Assembly (NCBI RefSeq): GCF_024357955.1
Contig: NZ_JANEYT010000002.1
Span: forward strand, 62,001 to 126,000
Direction: 5' to 3'
DNA from: Photobacterium pectinilyticum
GTDB lineage: Bacteria; Pseudomonadota; Gammaproteobacteria; Enterobacterales; Vibrionaceae
DNA length: 64,000 nucleotides
Positions 47,705 to 56,880 of the stretch are shown in pieces. The stretch's first letter is position 1; each line of letters begins with the position of its first letter. The position numbers and the translations under genes were made by a program. The notes below the pieces were generated by a model. That model made no database searches. It was not told where the DNA came from and saw only the letters and a list, made by a program, of their open reading frames with translations.

Positions 47705-49066
47705 TTAGTGGGAAAGCGGGAGGGTGATGGTGACCTTGAGGCCGCCCAGAGTGCTGCGCGATGCTTTGATAGTACCGCTGTGCTGGCGGATGGCACTTTC
47801 AGTGATCGCCAGTCCTAGCCCGGTGCCGCCACTGCTGCGGTCTCGTGCGGTCGAGACACGGTAGAACGGCCGGAAGATATCCCCCAGTTCACTATCGGGA
47901 ACACCCTCGCCGTTATCCTCGACCGTGATGCACAGTCTCATCGCCTGAGTTACGAAGCGGATCTGGATCGTATCATCACCATACTTGATGGCATTACGGA
48001 CCACGTTTTCCAATGCACTGATCAGCAAGTTGGGATTACCGTGCAGCGGCCACTCTTCCAATGGTGTGTAGCTCAGCTGCTTGCCAGATTGTTCGGCTTC
48101 GAAACGGGCATCTTCCATCATGTCATACCATAGCGAGGCAGCATCGGTTTGCTCCCGTTGTTCATGACTGTTGACCTGCATCCGGGATAATTCCAATAGC
48201 TCACCGATCATAGTCTCCAGCCGCTCGGCTTCGGTATCGATGCGGGTGAGCTCGTTACTCTCGCCTTGCTTACGCTTAGCCAGTGCGGTAGCCATCCGCA
48301 ATCGGGTCAGTGGTGAGCGAAGCTCATGGCTGATGTCGGACAGCAGGCGTTGCTGGCCGCCGATCATGTGGTTGATAGCCTGGACCATCTGGTTGAAGCT
48401 GGCGCCTGCCTGCTTGAATTCTTTCGAGCCGGACTCCAGTTTGGGATCGGCTTCGAACTCCCCCTTGGCTACGCGTTCTGCGGCATTTTGTAAACGGCGT
48501 GCTGGCAGGGAGATAGCCCATGCTAGCCATAGTAGCAAAGGGGTACTGACCAGCATGGTCAGCAGCAATAATTGAAAAGGTTTATCTAGGATCTGGATAA
48601 AAAACGGCGGCGGCTCTCTGACGATCCGGCCGATGTACATCAGCAAGGTGTCGCCTTTGTGTTTGACCTCGAATGGTCCGGCCATCATCCAGCGGCCATA
48701 GAGTTTTTGCTTGGGTACTTTGGGGCTGTCGGCCATGGTAATAAAATTACGCAGCGCCTTGCTGTTGCGTCGTGGAGAGATGATATCGCCATCAGAGGTG
48801 GTGAAGTAGAGCTGGAACCCCTTGTGGCGGTCATTGTCGGTAAAGCGGCTGAGTTTCTTCTCTAGCGAACCGCCATCACGAGAAATCTGGCTGGATATGC
48901 TAGCCGCTGATTCCTGAAATCTATCTTGCTGAGCCTGGGGAATGGTGTGCTGGGTGCGCGGATCCAAATTGGGCAGCAATAGCAGTACCAAGACCACAAT
49001 TAACAGGGTGAGCCAGAAGACCGCGAAGATACGGCCATACAGGCTGGAAAAGCGGGGCAGCTTCAT
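47705..49066 (-). CDS. cpxA: envelope stress sensor histidine kinase CpxA
   Basis: 453 residues. First membrane helix (IFAVFWLTLLIVVLVLLLLPNL, 13-34), periplasmic domain to about 165, second helix (PFQLLLLTMLVSTPLLLWLAWAI), HAMP, H-box with H247 (DISHELRSPLTRLRMA), ATPase domain with N-box (ENVVRNAIKYG), G1 (VEDNGEGVP) and GTGLGLAI. It senses misfolded envelope proteins. Its ATG overlaps the cpxR stop codon, so the two are translationally coupled. Confidence 0.95.
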   Translation of the reverse strand: MKLPRFSSLYGRIFAVFWLTLLIVVLVLLLLPNLDPRTQHTIPQAQQDRFQESAASISSQISRDGGSLEKKLSRFTDNDRHKGFQLYFTTSDGDIISPRRNSKALRNFITMADSPKVPKQKLYGRWMMAGPFEVKHKGDTLLMYIGRIVREPPPFFIQILDKPFQLLLLTMLVSTPLLLWLAWAISLPARRLQNAAERVAKGEFEADPKLESGSKEFKQAGASFNQMVQAINHMIGGQQRLLSDISHELRSPLTRLRMATALAKRKQGESNELTRIDTEAERLETMIGELLELSRMQVNSHEQREQTDAASLWYDMMEDARFEAEQSGKQLSYTPLEEWPLHGNPNLLISALENVVRNAIKYGDDTIQIRFVTQAMRLCITVEDNGEGVPDSELGDIFRPFYRVSTARDRSSGGTGLGLAITESAIRQHSGTIKASRSTLGGLKVTITLPLSH

Positions 49067-49758
49067 TATACGTCCTCAACCAACAGGTAGCCCTTGCCGC
49101 GTAGGGTCTTGATCCACGGCTTACCGTCATCGCGGGCAGGCAATTTCTTGCGCAGGTTAGACACATGCATATCGATGGCTCGATCAAATGGGGCCAGCCT
49201 TTTGCCTAGTACCTCAAGGCTGAGATCGTTCTTGGCGATGATTTTCCCCGGGTGTTGGACAAAATAGCTCAAGAGTGCCAGCTCGGTACCGGTCATTTCA
49301 ATTGGGATACCATGGCACAGGACTTCTTGGCGTCCTGGGTAGATTTCAATATCCTGATAGTTCAGGCATTCTGGGCCGGCCTTGGTCGAGGTGTTCTTGT
49401 TTTGGGTGCGGCGTAAGATAGCGCGGATACGGGCCAGTAATTCACGGTCGCTAAATGGCTTGGGCATATAATCATCGGCGCCCAACTCTAGCCCGAGTAC
49501 CCTATCAATTTCTTCGCCTTTGGCTGTTAGCATCAGTACTGGGGTTTCATATTTTTCGCGCAGTCGGCGCAGCATCTCAGTACCGTTCATTACCGGCATC
49601 ATTACATCCAGTAAGATCAGATCGATGCTGTCATCCACCTTGGCTAGTCCTTGCTCGCCATTATTGGCTTCGACAACCTCGAACCCTTCCATATCGAGAA
49701 TATCGGAAAGCAGAGAGGTGAGTTCTGTATCATCATCAACAAGCAAAATTTTGACCAT
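49066..49758 (-). CDS. cpxR: response regulator CpxR
   Basis: 230 residues from ATG 49758 (MVKILLVDDDTELTSLLSDILDMEGF). Acidic pocket D8-D10, phospho-acceptor D51 (LILLDVMMPVMNG), same place as in E. coli; winged-helix C-terminus ending TLRGKGYLLVEDV. It activates envelope-folding and proteolysis genes. Divergent from cpxP, with a CpxR box between, so it likely controls both itself and cpxP. Confidence 0.96.
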   Translation of the reverse strand: MVKILLVDDDTELTSLLSDILDMEGFEVVEANNGEQGLAKVDDSIDLILLDVMMPVMNGTEMLRRLREKYETPVLMLTAKGEEIDRVLGLELGADDYMPKPFSDRELLARIRAILRRTQNKNTSTKAGPECLNYQDIEIYPGRQEVLCHGIPIEMTGTELALLSYFVQHPGKIIAKNDLSLEVLGKRLAPFDRAIDMHVSNLRKKLPARDDGKPWIKTLRGKGYLLVEDV

Positions 49759-49837
49759 GGTGTCTACCTTTAATAGCAACAGCGATAGGGTAAGTATCCC
49801 TAATCAATGTAGGGCAGCCAAGTAAAATTGGTTTAGC

Positions 49838-49852
49838 TTTACGCAGTTTTAC
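49838..49852 (-). promoter_or_regulatory. CpxR-binding box between cpxR and cpxP
   Basis: On the minus strand GTAAA-ACTGC-GTAAA, an exact match to the known GTAAA-N5-GTAAA CpxR consensus. A further single GTAAA is at 49822-49826 on plus. The box is 80 bp before the cpxR start and 96 bp before the cpxP start. Confidence 0.8.
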
Positions 49853-49947
49853 GTTTTCCGGACAGCCCTTTACCTTGCATGGCGTATTCTATAACCGTAC
49901 CTGAGAACATGGCGCTGCAACAGCAGCCTCTATTGGAGAAGAACATA

Positions 49948-50451
49948 ATGATGACTTTTAAAAAAACAATGGCTCTTGCAATTGCCCTTCCTCTAGCCCT
50001 AGGCTCTGCCTCTGCATTGGCATACGGTGGTGGTAAAAACCACAACGGCCACGGTGGCAAAGGAGGGTGTGGTATGGACGATAGCCGTATGTTCCGTCAG
50101 TTGGATCTGACCGATGCGCAGAAAACAGAGCTGAAAGACTTGCGTCAGGCCAACAAAGACAATAAGCGCGGCAAGAAGGGCGAGCGTCATAGCGACATGC
50201 AGGCGCAGCACCAGAAAATGCAGCAGCTTGTCCTGAGCGAAGATTTCAATGAAGCTGAAGTGCGTGCTCTGGCTGAAGAAATGTCTAAGCAGCAGGTTGA
50301 GCGCCGCGTCTCTATGCTTAAGCAGCGCCATGAAATGATGCAAGTACTGACCGCCGAGCAGAAAACCAAGCTGCAGGAGCTTCAGGCCGAACGCGGTGAA
50401 AAATGCCAAGCGAAAATGGAAAAGCGCATGGAGCGCAAGCAATCTAACTAA
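49948..50451 (+). CDS. cpxP: CpxP/Spy-family periplasmic protein
   Basis: 167 residues from ATG 49948 (MMTFKKTMALAIALPLALGSASALA), with GGAG 9 nt upstream; the next ATG 49951 is also possible. Signal peptide of about 25 residues, a His/Gly-rich stretch (GGGKNHNGHGGKGGCG), then helices with the two LTxxQ motifs (LTDAQ and LTAEQ) typical of CpxP/Spy. CpxP inhibits CpxA and helps degrade bad proteins; Spy is a chaperone. The divergent place beside cpxRA favours CpxP. The His/Gly-rich part could bind metal; this is inference. Confidence 0.88.
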   Translation: MMTFKKTMALAIALPLALGSASALAYGGGKNHNGHGGKGGCGMDDSRMFRQLDLTDAQKTELKDLRQANKDNKRGKKGERHSDMQAQHQKMQQLVLSEDFNEAEVRALAEEMSKQQVERRVSMLKQRHEMMQVLTAEQKTKLQELQAERGEKCQAKMEKRMERKQSN

Positions 50452-51023
50452 TTGCTCTGATTAAACAGAGAAAAGCCGCCAACGCTCTTGGCGGCTTTTT
50501 TGTTATTTACGCCCAAGCAATTTGAAGTCACTTGGTGTACTGCTTTGTAAATCATCAATTTGAATAATTTTGTTATTAATTTTCGTCATAAAAAAGCTAT
50601 ACTGCGGTGTATTGCCAAGTCCAGTGCTGTCTGTCTGGTGTGATTATCATGGATGAATTTATAATCACCCGCGGTCATCATTATCACCGGGCACAACTGG
50701 AGGCTCTGGTGCCAGCCGTTATACTGAATTCGTAGAGTTATAGCGGCCGAGCGGTGTATTGCTCATGCTACCAGCCTAAAGGCTAACTGTTTTAAATATC
50801 CCGATAGTGTTTGAGGCGGCGATAGTTTCAACGCCATGCTGCAGTTGCAGGCTATCGTGATATGAATCAACAAATTTTTTTATCAAAATTGTAATACTCC
50901 TACATTAGTAGGAAAGTTACAGTTTACATAAGTCAGGGCCACTTTAAGGCCTGTGGTCGAGTGGGGAACCTCGGCCGCTTATGTCGGATTTGAATTTTCA
51001 TTTCCCAAAGTCAGAGGGTAACC
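50452..51023. promoter_or_regulatory. cpxP-pfkA intergenic region (572 bp)
   Basis: No gene found, though in E. coli fieF sits here. It holds the cpxP terminator (50471), a CGATAG/CTATCG inverted repeat around 50828-50860, a short TCCTAC-ATTA-GTAGGA hairpin (50898-50913), a GGCC...GGCC stem near 50948-50977, and the pfkA ribosome site (AGAGGGTAACC). No known operator or sRNA was recognised. Confidence 0.5.
50471..50502 (+). terminator. terminator after cpxP
   Basis: GCCGCCAA, short loop, TTGGCGGC (50475-50496), then TTTTTT. 20 bp past the cpxP stop. Confidence 0.92.
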
Positions 51024-51986
51024 ATGATTAAGAAGATTGGTGTATTGACCAGTGGTGGTGACGCACCTGGTATGAATGCGGCGGTTCGCGGTGTTGTACG
51101 TGCAGCATTGTCTGAAGGCGTTGAAGTATACGGTGTGTATGACGGCTATCAGGGCCTGCACCAGAACCGTATTGAAAAACTGACGCGTTCAAGCGTATCA
51201 GATGTCATCAATAAAGGTGGTACATTCCTGGGTTCTGCGCGTTTTCCTGAATTCAAGGAAGAGAAAGTACGTCAGCAGGCTATCGAAAACCTTAAGATCC
51301 ACGGCATCGAGGCTTTGGTTGTGATCGGTGGTGACGGCTCGTACATGGGTGCGAAGAAGCTGACTGAAATGGGCTACCCATGTATCGGTCTGCCAGGTAC
51401 GATTGATAACGACGTTGCAGGTACTGACTACACGATCGGTTACCTTACAGCGCTGAACACGGTTATCGACGCGATTGACCGTCTGCGTGATACGTCTTCT
51501 TCTCACCAGCGTATCTCTATTGTTGAGGTAATGGGCCGCCACTGTGGTGATCTGACCCTGATGTCTGCGATTGCTGGTGGCTGTGAGTACATTATCACAC
51601 CAGAAACCGGCTTGAACAAAGAAGAGCTGCTGGCGAAGATCAAAGAAGGGATCTACAAAGGTAAGAAGCACGCGATCATTGCACTGACCGAATTGATGAC
51701 CGATGCCAACGAACTGGCGAAGTATATCGAAGACGAAACAGGCCGTGAGACGCGTGCAACGGTACTTGGCCACATTCAGCGTGGCGGTCAGCCAACAGCA
51801 TTTGACCGTATCTTGGCATCTCGTATGGGTGCGTATGCGGTAGATCTACTGATGGAAGGCCAAGGTGGTCGTTGTGTGGGTATCCAGAACGAGAAGATGG
51901 TTCACCATGATATCATCGACGCGATTGAGAACATGAAGCGCCCAGTACGTAAAGATCTTTACGCATTGGCTGACAAGTTGTTCTAA
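51024..51986 (+). CDS. pfkA: ATP-dependent 6-phosphofructokinase
   Basis: 320 residues, E. coli length. [13 protein letters not shown] (ATP site), [29 protein letters not shown] with the catalytic Asp, and [12 protein letters not shown]. Phosphorylates fructose-6-phosphate in glycolysis. Strongly biased codon use, as for a highly expressed gene. AGAGGGTAACC ribosome site. Convergent with tpiA. Confidence 0.98.
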   Translation: MIKKIGVLTSGGDAPGMNAAVRGVVRAALSEGVEVYGVYDGYQGLHQNRIEKLTRSSVSDVINKGGTFLGSARFPEFKEEKVRQQAIENLKIHGIEALVVIGGDGSYMGAKKLTEMGYPCIGLPGTIDNDVAGTDYTIGYLTALNTVIDAIDRLRDTSSSHQRISIVEVMGRHCGDLTLMSAIAGGCEYIITPETGLNKEELLAKIKEGIYKGKKHAIIALTELMTDANELAKYIEDETGRETRATVLGHIQRGGQPTAFDRILASRMGAYAVDLLMEGQGGRCVGIQNEKMVHHDIIDAIENMKRPVRKDLYALADKLF

Positions 51987-52002
51987 AGGGTATTCCCTGA
52001 AT

Positions 52003-52032
52003 AAAAAAAACCGGCTGTCAGCCGGTTTTTTT
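52003..52032 (+). terminator. terminator after pfkA
   Basis: ACCGGCT, GTC, AGCCGGT (52010-52026) with A and T runs on both sides. 17 bp past the pfkA stop. Confidence 0.92.
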
Positions 52033-52068
52033 GTGCCGGCATTGCTAGAGTTGATGATCAGCTGGCAA

Positions 52069-52099
52069 CAAAAAAGCTACCCGAGGGTAGCTTTTTTTA
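52069..52099 (-). terminator. terminator after tpiA
   Basis: AAAAAGCTACCC, GA, GGGTAGCTTTTTTT. Flanking runs make it usable on both strands; it lies 30 bp past the tpiA stop. Confidence 0.9.
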
Positions 52100-52128
52100 T
52101 TAATCAGTCTTCGATAAAGAAGCGGTGA

Positions 52129-52899
52129 TTATTTTTTCGCTTCAGCAGCAGCTTTAGCAATAGCAGCGAAGCTTTCAGCGTTCAGAGCAGCACCGCCAAC
52201 TAGCGCGCCGTCGATGTCTGGCTGTGCGAAGTAAGCTTGTGCGTTTTCTGGTTTAACAGAACCGCCGTACTGGATCACAACTTTCTTCGCCACATCTTCG
52301 CTCTTCTCAGCAATGTGCGCACGAATCGCTGCGTGGATGCGCTGTGCATCGTCAGCTGTAGCGGCTTTACCAGTACCGATAGCCCAGATTGGTTCGTAAG
52401 CGATGATTGCGCCTTCTAGGGCCTCAACGCCTTGGGTGTTGATCACTGCATCGATTTGACGAGCACAAACAGCAACTGTTTCGCCAGCTTCGTTCTGTGC
52501 TTCAGACTCACCGATACACAGTACTGGTGTTAGGCCGTGCTCTTTTAGGAAAGCGAATTTCTTAGCAACGAACTCGTCTGATTCATTGTGGTATTCACGA
52601 CGCTCAGAGTGACCGATGATAATGTGGCTTGCACCAAAATCTTTCAGCATCTCTGGAGAGATATCGCCAGTGAATGCACCGCTAGCGTTAACGTCAACGT
52701 TCTGTGCACCTAGGATGATTTTGCTCTCACCTTTGCTGATTAGTTGCTCAGCTAGGTCAAGGTACATAGCTGGTGGCGCAACGGCAACGTCTACGCCTTC
52801 AACACCTTTAAGTTCAGCATCAAGGCCCTTAAGAAGGTTAGATACCATTTCTTTGCTACCGTTAAGCTTCCAGTTACCCATAACCACAGGATGGCGCAT
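52129..52899 (-). CDS. tpiA: triosephosphate isomerase
   Basis: 256 residues from ATG 52899 ([16 protein letters not shown]); the frame to 52917 is not used since GAGAAAAGCT precedes 52899. Catalytic Lys in GNWKLNG, His in IIGHSERR, Glu in [15 protein letters not shown]. Interconverts dihydroxyacetone phosphate and glyceraldehyde-3-phosphate. Ala/Lys-rich C-terminus ([14 protein letters not shown]). Confidence 0.98.
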   Translation of the reverse strand: MRHPVVMGNWKLNGSKEMVSNLLKGLDAELKGVEGVDVAVAPPAMYLDLAEQLISKGESKIILGAQNVDVNASGAFTGDISPEMLKDFGASHIIIGHSERREYHNESDEFVAKKFAFLKEHGLTPVLCIGESEAQNEAGETVAVCARQIDAVINTQGVEALEGAIIAYEPIWAIGTGKAATADDAQRIHAAIRAHIAEKSEDVAKKVVIQYGGSVKPENAQAYFAQPDIDGALVGGAALNAESFAAIAKAAAEAKK

Positions 52900-53343
52900 A
52901 GCTTTTCTCCATATCAAATTGACTTAAAAAATACTTAATAGCGTAATACACAGCCCTTGGGTGTAACCCGTTATCGGCGGCGCTGAATACTAGGCTATAA
53001 AGTATCATCCGGCATGCTGGCAGTCTTATTCGTTAACACCGCCAGCAGCGCCAACATTACCACAGCTTAGGAAATCAATTTCCTGTCCGAAATCATATCA
53101 GTGCTTGGTTGTACCTTTTTCGCCGGCAAAAGTGAACCGCTGCGGGAGAATTTTTTTCACCTTGGTGCGATTCCCTGCGTGGAGAGGAGAAAAAGACAGT
53201 GATCCGTGACTGAAATATAGCCTCTATCTTTGGCGTCGTGGGATTAGATCCGCTAAGGTTGGTGGCTATTTTAGGATAAAGCCATGCCAAACATGGGTTT
53301 TCCCAACAAAAATAAGTGAAGTGTAAAGCACAAGGAGGAGCGG
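52900..53343. promoter_or_regulatory. tpiA / 53344 gene intergenic region (444 bp)
   Basis: Divergent promoters must lie here. Seen: inverted repeat AGGAAAT-CA-ATTTCCT (53069-53084) and GCTGGC...GCCAGC around 53017-53047. No reading frame and no known operator recognised. CAAGGAGGAGCGG at the right end is the ribosome site of the next gene. Confidence 0.5.
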
Positions 53344-53691
53344 ATGCCTAACTTAGTGATGGAGTACGCCGAGCCCGTTGTTGAGCGGGTCAATATTTCG
53401 GGGTTACTCGATGATCTACATACCATTTTGCTCGAGTGCGGGATTTTCGAGCCGGATTCGGTCAAGTCGCGAAGCTACCGATGCCATAACTGGCTGGTTG
53501 GAGAGAATCGCGATCTCGATACCTTTATCCATATCGAGTTGACGATGCTGTCGGGCCGCAGTACCGAGGTGAAACGCGACTTATCCCGCGCCCTGATGAG
53601 TGCGCTTGAGCAGCATGCCCGCTCCATCAATAGCCTGACCATCGATATTCGTGATATGGACAGCGACTGCTTCCTTAAGGTCAGCTGCTAG
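53344..53691 (+). CDS. 5-carboxymethyl-2-hydroxymuconate Delta-isomerase-family protein
   Basis: 115 residues. MPNLVMEYAEPV is the tautomerase-superfamily N-terminus with catalytic Pro2 after Met removal, and the length and spread of conserved residues fit CHMI (HpcD/HpaF). In E. coli strains that enzyme acts in homoprotocatechuate breakdown, but no other gene of that pathway is in this window, so the substrate is open. Overlaps the convergent 53681 gene by 11 bp. Strong AAGGAGGAG ribosome site. Confidence 0.85.
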   Translation: MPNLVMEYAEPVVERVNISGLLDDLHTILLECGIFEPDSVKSRSYRCHNWLVGENRDLDTFIHIELTMLSGRSTEVKRDLSRALMSALEQHARSINSLTIDIRDMDSDCFLKVSC

Positions 53692-54022
53692 GCTGACTCG
53701 ATTCATCCTGTGAACCCGGGCGGCGGAAAGGTTTTATATCAGCCTGGTGTTCAGTCAGGGTTTCTGGGGCATTGAGCGCCTGAGCAAACCGTTTGAGCTG
53801 CTGTTGCAGCTCTGCCATCAGTAGGATGTTGGTATGGTTGGGATTTTTTCCCAGGTCGATCACCTGATTGATATGGCTCATCTGCGCTCGTAGTCGCGGC
53901 TGCATCTCTGCACTGGCATTGCTAATGATCTCCTCACTCATTGTCAAACGCAGTGCTTCGAGTTTCTCCGGTTCGTTTTCGGCCATGGCTTTCAATTCGT
54001 CAAACGGTGGCAGTGTCTGCAT
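53681..54022 (-). CDS. DUF3135-type protein of unknown function
   Basis: 113 residues, all helical, no signal peptide. The start MQTLPPFDELKAMAENEPEKLEALRLTMSEEII and the QPRLRAQMSHINQVID segment match a small family common in Vibrionaceae. Its last 25 residues are polar and disordered. AAGGAGAGC precedes the ATG. Its function is not known. Confidence 0.75.
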   Translation of the reverse strand: MQTLPPFDELKAMAENEPEKLEALRLTMSEEIISNASAEMQPRLRAQMSHINQVIDLGKNPNHTNILLMAELQQQLKRFAQALNAPETLTEHQADIKPFRRPGSQDESSQPSS

Positions 54023-54168
54023 CTTGCTCTCCTTATCCCTAAATGCTTACCCCAAGCCCTATACCAGCATGATTGCTATGCAATAAAGTTAGTTGCCAAC
54101 AAGGCTGGCGACTGGCTCAGGAGTGAGAAAAATGAGAGGTTTATACACAGAGACAGAGAGGGTGAAAC

Positions 54169-54194
54169 GAAAAGCCCGGCTTCCGGGCTTGTTT
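54169..54194 (-). terminator. terminator-like hairpin after fpr
   Basis: AAGCCCGG, CTT, CCGGGCTT (54172-54190); only TTTCG follows on the minus strand, so the terminator is weak. 20 bp past the fpr stop. Confidence 0.6.
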
Positions 54195-54213
54195 GAGGAG
54201 TCGTGGTTATCGC

Positions 54214-54957
54214 TTACCAGTAGTGCTCCATGGTGATTTGGCCGGGGTTGCGGCGCAGGTTTTTGGTGAAGCCTTTTTGCTCCAATACCGCTTTGGTTTC
54301 CCGGACCATTTCGGGATTGCCACACAACATAATTTGACTTTTCTCTGGTGCCAGCGATAGGCCAACATGGCGTTCTAGCATACCGTCTTCGAGCGCTTGG
54401 GGGATCCGGCCTGACAGGGCGGGGGGAGCCGGCTCACGGCTAACGAAAGGCTGAACAATCAGTTGCTCAGGGTAACACTCTTTGAGAGCATTGATTTCGG
54501 CCTGGTAGCTGAGATCAGCCGAAAATCGTACCGCATGAACCAAGATAATTTTACGAAAGCGTTTCCAGGACGATGCTTCGCGCAAGATAGAAAGGTATGG
54601 CCCGATGGCGGTACCGGTCGCCAACAGCCAAAGTTGCTCGGCATCGGGGACTTCGTCCAAGGTGAAATAGCCGTTAGCACGGGCAGAAATGAAGACTTCC
54701 TGACCCGGCTCAAGGGCGTGGAGCCTCGGTGACAGCAAGCCGTCAGCAACTCGGGTAGCATAGACTTCGATTTGATCGGTCGAAGGGGGGTTAACGAAAG
54801 AGTAGGCGCGCTGGATCATTTTGCCATCAATCTCCAGTCCCAGCTTGGTAAACTGGCCGGCTTTGAACGGCTCGATGTTGGCTTGCAGCACAAGACTGAA
54901 CAAGTCATTGTTCCAATGTCGGTTACTGATGACTTTCGCAGGGATCCAGTCAGCCAT
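54214..54957 (-). CDS. fpr: ferredoxin/flavodoxin-NADP+ reductase
   Basis: 247 residues. FAD-binding R-x-Y-S in IQRAYSFVNPPS, NADP-binding LLATGTAIGPYLSIL, and the C-terminal QKGFTKNLRRNPGQITMEHYW with the terminal aromatic stacking on FAD. It moves electrons between NADPH and flavodoxin/ferredoxin, e.g. in oxidative stress. 13 bp downstream of a regulator gene that likely controls it. E. coli also has fpr beside glpX. Confidence 0.95.
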   Translation of the reverse strand: MADWIPAKVISNRHWNNDLFSLVLQANIEPFKAGQFTKLGLEIDGKMIQRAYSFVNPPSTDQIEVYATRVADGLLSPRLHALEPGQEVFISARANGYFTLDEVPDAEQLWLLATGTAIGPYLSILREASSWKRFRKIILVHAVRFSADLSYQAEINALKECYPEQLIVQPFVSREPAPPALSGRIPQALEDGMLERHVGLSLAPEKSQIMLCGNPEMVRETKAVLEQKGFTKNLRRNPGQITMEHYW

Positions 54958-54970
54958 AATGTTCTCCTCG

Positions 54971-55588
54971 TTATGATTTTATTATTCGATACGCGCAGCG
55001 CCTTTCTCCGGCAATGATGTGTTCGTGTCGGTTAACCTGGTATTCGTTGCCTAGCAAGCGTTGGAAAACGGCCAGTTCGGACTGGCAAAGTGATGGGCAA
55101 CGTTGGGCTGCGTGGCAGATAGGGCAATGGTTTTCGATCAGCACGAAATCTTCGCCATCCTGGTGAAGTTCGGCCATATAACCCTCCCGCTCCCTGAGTG
55201 TAGTAAGGATCTGCAGTTTTTCTGCGATATTTTCTACCCCGGACAGCTGGGCTTGGTATTGTTCAAAGGTTTGATCCTCCCGCCGATCGACTACCTTGCT
55301 TAGCCCATCTTGGCCAAACAACTCCTCAACAGGATCAAGCATTTGAATAATAAGATCGCCATGACGGTCGGCAAAGCGTCGATGTCCCTTTTGAGTCAGG
55401 TGCCAGTGTCGGGTCGGTCTGCCGACTTTGGCCTTGATGTCTTCGAAGTCGACCAAGCCTTCCTCTTCCAGCCCCTGCAGGTGTTGTCTAACTCCCATGG
55501 TGGTAAGTTGGAAATCCTCGGCAAGGATCTTGGCGGTGACCGGGCCTTCGCGTTTCATCCGATAGAGTATTTTGTCGATGGTTTTCAT
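54971..55588 (-). CDS. HTH regulator with C-terminal Cys cluster (SufR/ArsR-like)
   Basis: 205 residues from ATG 55588 (MKTIDKILYRMKREGPVTAKILAEDFQLTTMGVRQHLQGLEEEG), preceded by AAAGGTGA. Winged HTH with the VGRPTRHWHLTQKG wing. Cys residues C155, C158, C164, C168 and C198 form a plausible Fe-S or metal site, though the spacing differs from cyanobacterial SufR (CX12CX13CX14C). In an operon with fpr, so it may tune fpr to redox or iron. Its operator is not identified. Confidence 0.85.
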   Translation of the reverse strand: MKTIDKILYRMKREGPVTAKILAEDFQLTTMGVRQHLQGLEEEGLVDFEDIKAKVGRPTRHWHLTQKGHRRFADRHGDLIIQMLDPVEELFGQDGLSKVVDRREDQTFEQYQAQLSGVENIAEKLQILTTLREREGYMAELHQDGEDFVLIENHCPICHAAQRCPSLCQSELAVFQRLLGNEYQVNRHEHIIAGERRCAYRIIKS

Positions 55589-55724
55589 AGTCACCTTTGG
55601 CAGCAAATTGGCATAGTTAATTATGTAGTCAGCTTTCTAAATAAAGCAACAACTTTACAAAGTCAGAGCTGCAGGGGAAGGAAATGGGGATAAGGCTGTG
55701 AAGGCGAAACTGGAAGTATAGCGA

Positions 55725-55751
55725 TAAAAAAGCGCGCCGGATGGCGCGCGA
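55725..55751 (-). terminator. terminator after glpX
   Basis: GCGCGCC, GGAT, GGCGCGC (55732-55749), T-run on the minus strand. 27 bp past the glpX stop. Confidence 0.92.
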
Positions 55752-55776
55752 GATAATCGTTCAGATATGTCGAATC

Positions 55777-56784
55777 TTACAGGATATGACCCTTGATGGC
55801 GTCGTCTTTGCGATCCAAGTAGTGGGTCGACTTGATACGGCGGATAGTACGGCACTTACCGCGGATCAACAGGGTTTCGGTGGTGGCAATATTACCCTGG
55901 CGGCTGATCCCTTCAAGCAGATCACCCTTAGTGATGCCTGTACCGGCAAAGATAACATTATCGCTACGTGCCATGTCTTCCATGCGCAGTACCGTGTTTG
56001 TCTCAATGCCCATTTCGCCACAGCGGTCGATTTCCATCTGGCCGTGTTTGCGGTTTTCTTCGGTGTCACCTTTTACTTCGTGACGAGGAAGCAGGCGACC
56101 GTGCATGTCACCGCCAAGCGCGCGAATTGCAGCGGCAGAAACAACACCTTCTGGCGCGCCGCCGATACAGTACATCACATCGACTTCGCTATCAGGCATA
56201 CAGGTTAGAATTGATGCGGCAACATCACCATCAGGGAAGGCAAACACACGTACGCCCATCGCTTGCATTTCAGCAATAATGCCATCGTGACGAGGTTTCG
56301 CCAGCGTAGTCACGACCAGCGTATCAAGGGTTTTACCCAGTGCTGCTGCGATGTTCTCTAAGTTTTCAGTCAGTGGTTTAGCCAGATCAATAACGCCTTT
56401 AGCGGCAGGGCCGACAACCAGTTTTTCCATGTACATATCAGGTGCTTTAAGGAATGAGCCTTTCTCGCCAGCAGCCAATACTGCCAATGCGTTGTTCTGG
56501 CCCATTGCTGTCATGCGGGTCCCTTCGATTGGGTCTACCGCAATATCTACAGCATCACCACCAGTACCGACTTTCTCACCGATGTAAAGCATAGGGGCTT
56601 CATCGATTTCACCTTCACCGATAACAATTTCGCCTTCGATTTCTGTTTGGTTTAACAGGGTACGCATAACCTCAACGGCAGCGTTATCCGCTGCAATTTT
56701 ATCGCCACGGCCTAGCCATTTATAGCCTGCAAGTGCTGCACCTTCAGTGACACGGGAAAATGCCATCGCCAAATCGCGTTTCAT
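55777..56784 (-). CDS. glpX: fructose-1,6-bisphosphatase class II
   Basis: 335 residues. MKRDLAMAFSRVTEGAALAGYKWLGRGDKIAAD start; metal sites EGEIDEAPML and DPIEGTRMTAMGQNN. Gluconeogenic FBPase, Mn2+ dependent. glpX-glpK-glpF order is E. coli-like but reversed in reading as a set: glpF, glpK, glpX on one strand. TTTGCG/CGCAAA palindrome 97 bp upstream of its ATG. Confidence 0.96.
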   Translation of the reverse strand: MKRDLAMAFSRVTEGAALAGYKWLGRGDKIAADNAAVEVMRTLLNQTEIEGEIVIGEGEIDEAPMLYIGEKVGTGGDAVDIAVDPIEGTRMTAMGQNNALAVLAAGEKGSFLKAPDMYMEKLVVGPAAKGVIDLAKPLTENLENIAAALGKTLDTLVVTTLAKPRHDGIIAEMQAMGVRVFAFPDGDVAASILTCMPDSEVDVMYCIGGAPEGVVSAAAIRALGGDMHGRLLPRHEVKGDTEENRKHGQMEIDRCGEMGIETNTVLRMEDMARSDNVIFAGTGITKGDLLEGISRQGNIATTETLLIRGKCRTIRRIKSTHYLDRKDDAIKGHIL

Positions 56785-56880
56785 GGTAACTCCAGAAATA
56801 GAAATCAGTGGGCTAGGGCCTGTAGGCTACAGGCCCAGAATAAATCTGGCGGCGATTTTAACACAGGTTGCAAGGAAACG

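Noticed and set aside
50745..50800. tRNA-like sequence in the pfkA leader
   Set aside because: A GGCCGAGCGG segment resembles a tRNA D-arm, but no acceptor, anticodon or T-arm pairing could be drawn.
50820..50870. Cra/FruR-like operator before pfkA
   Set aside because: TTTCAACGCC was noticed but the other half of the known consensus is not present.
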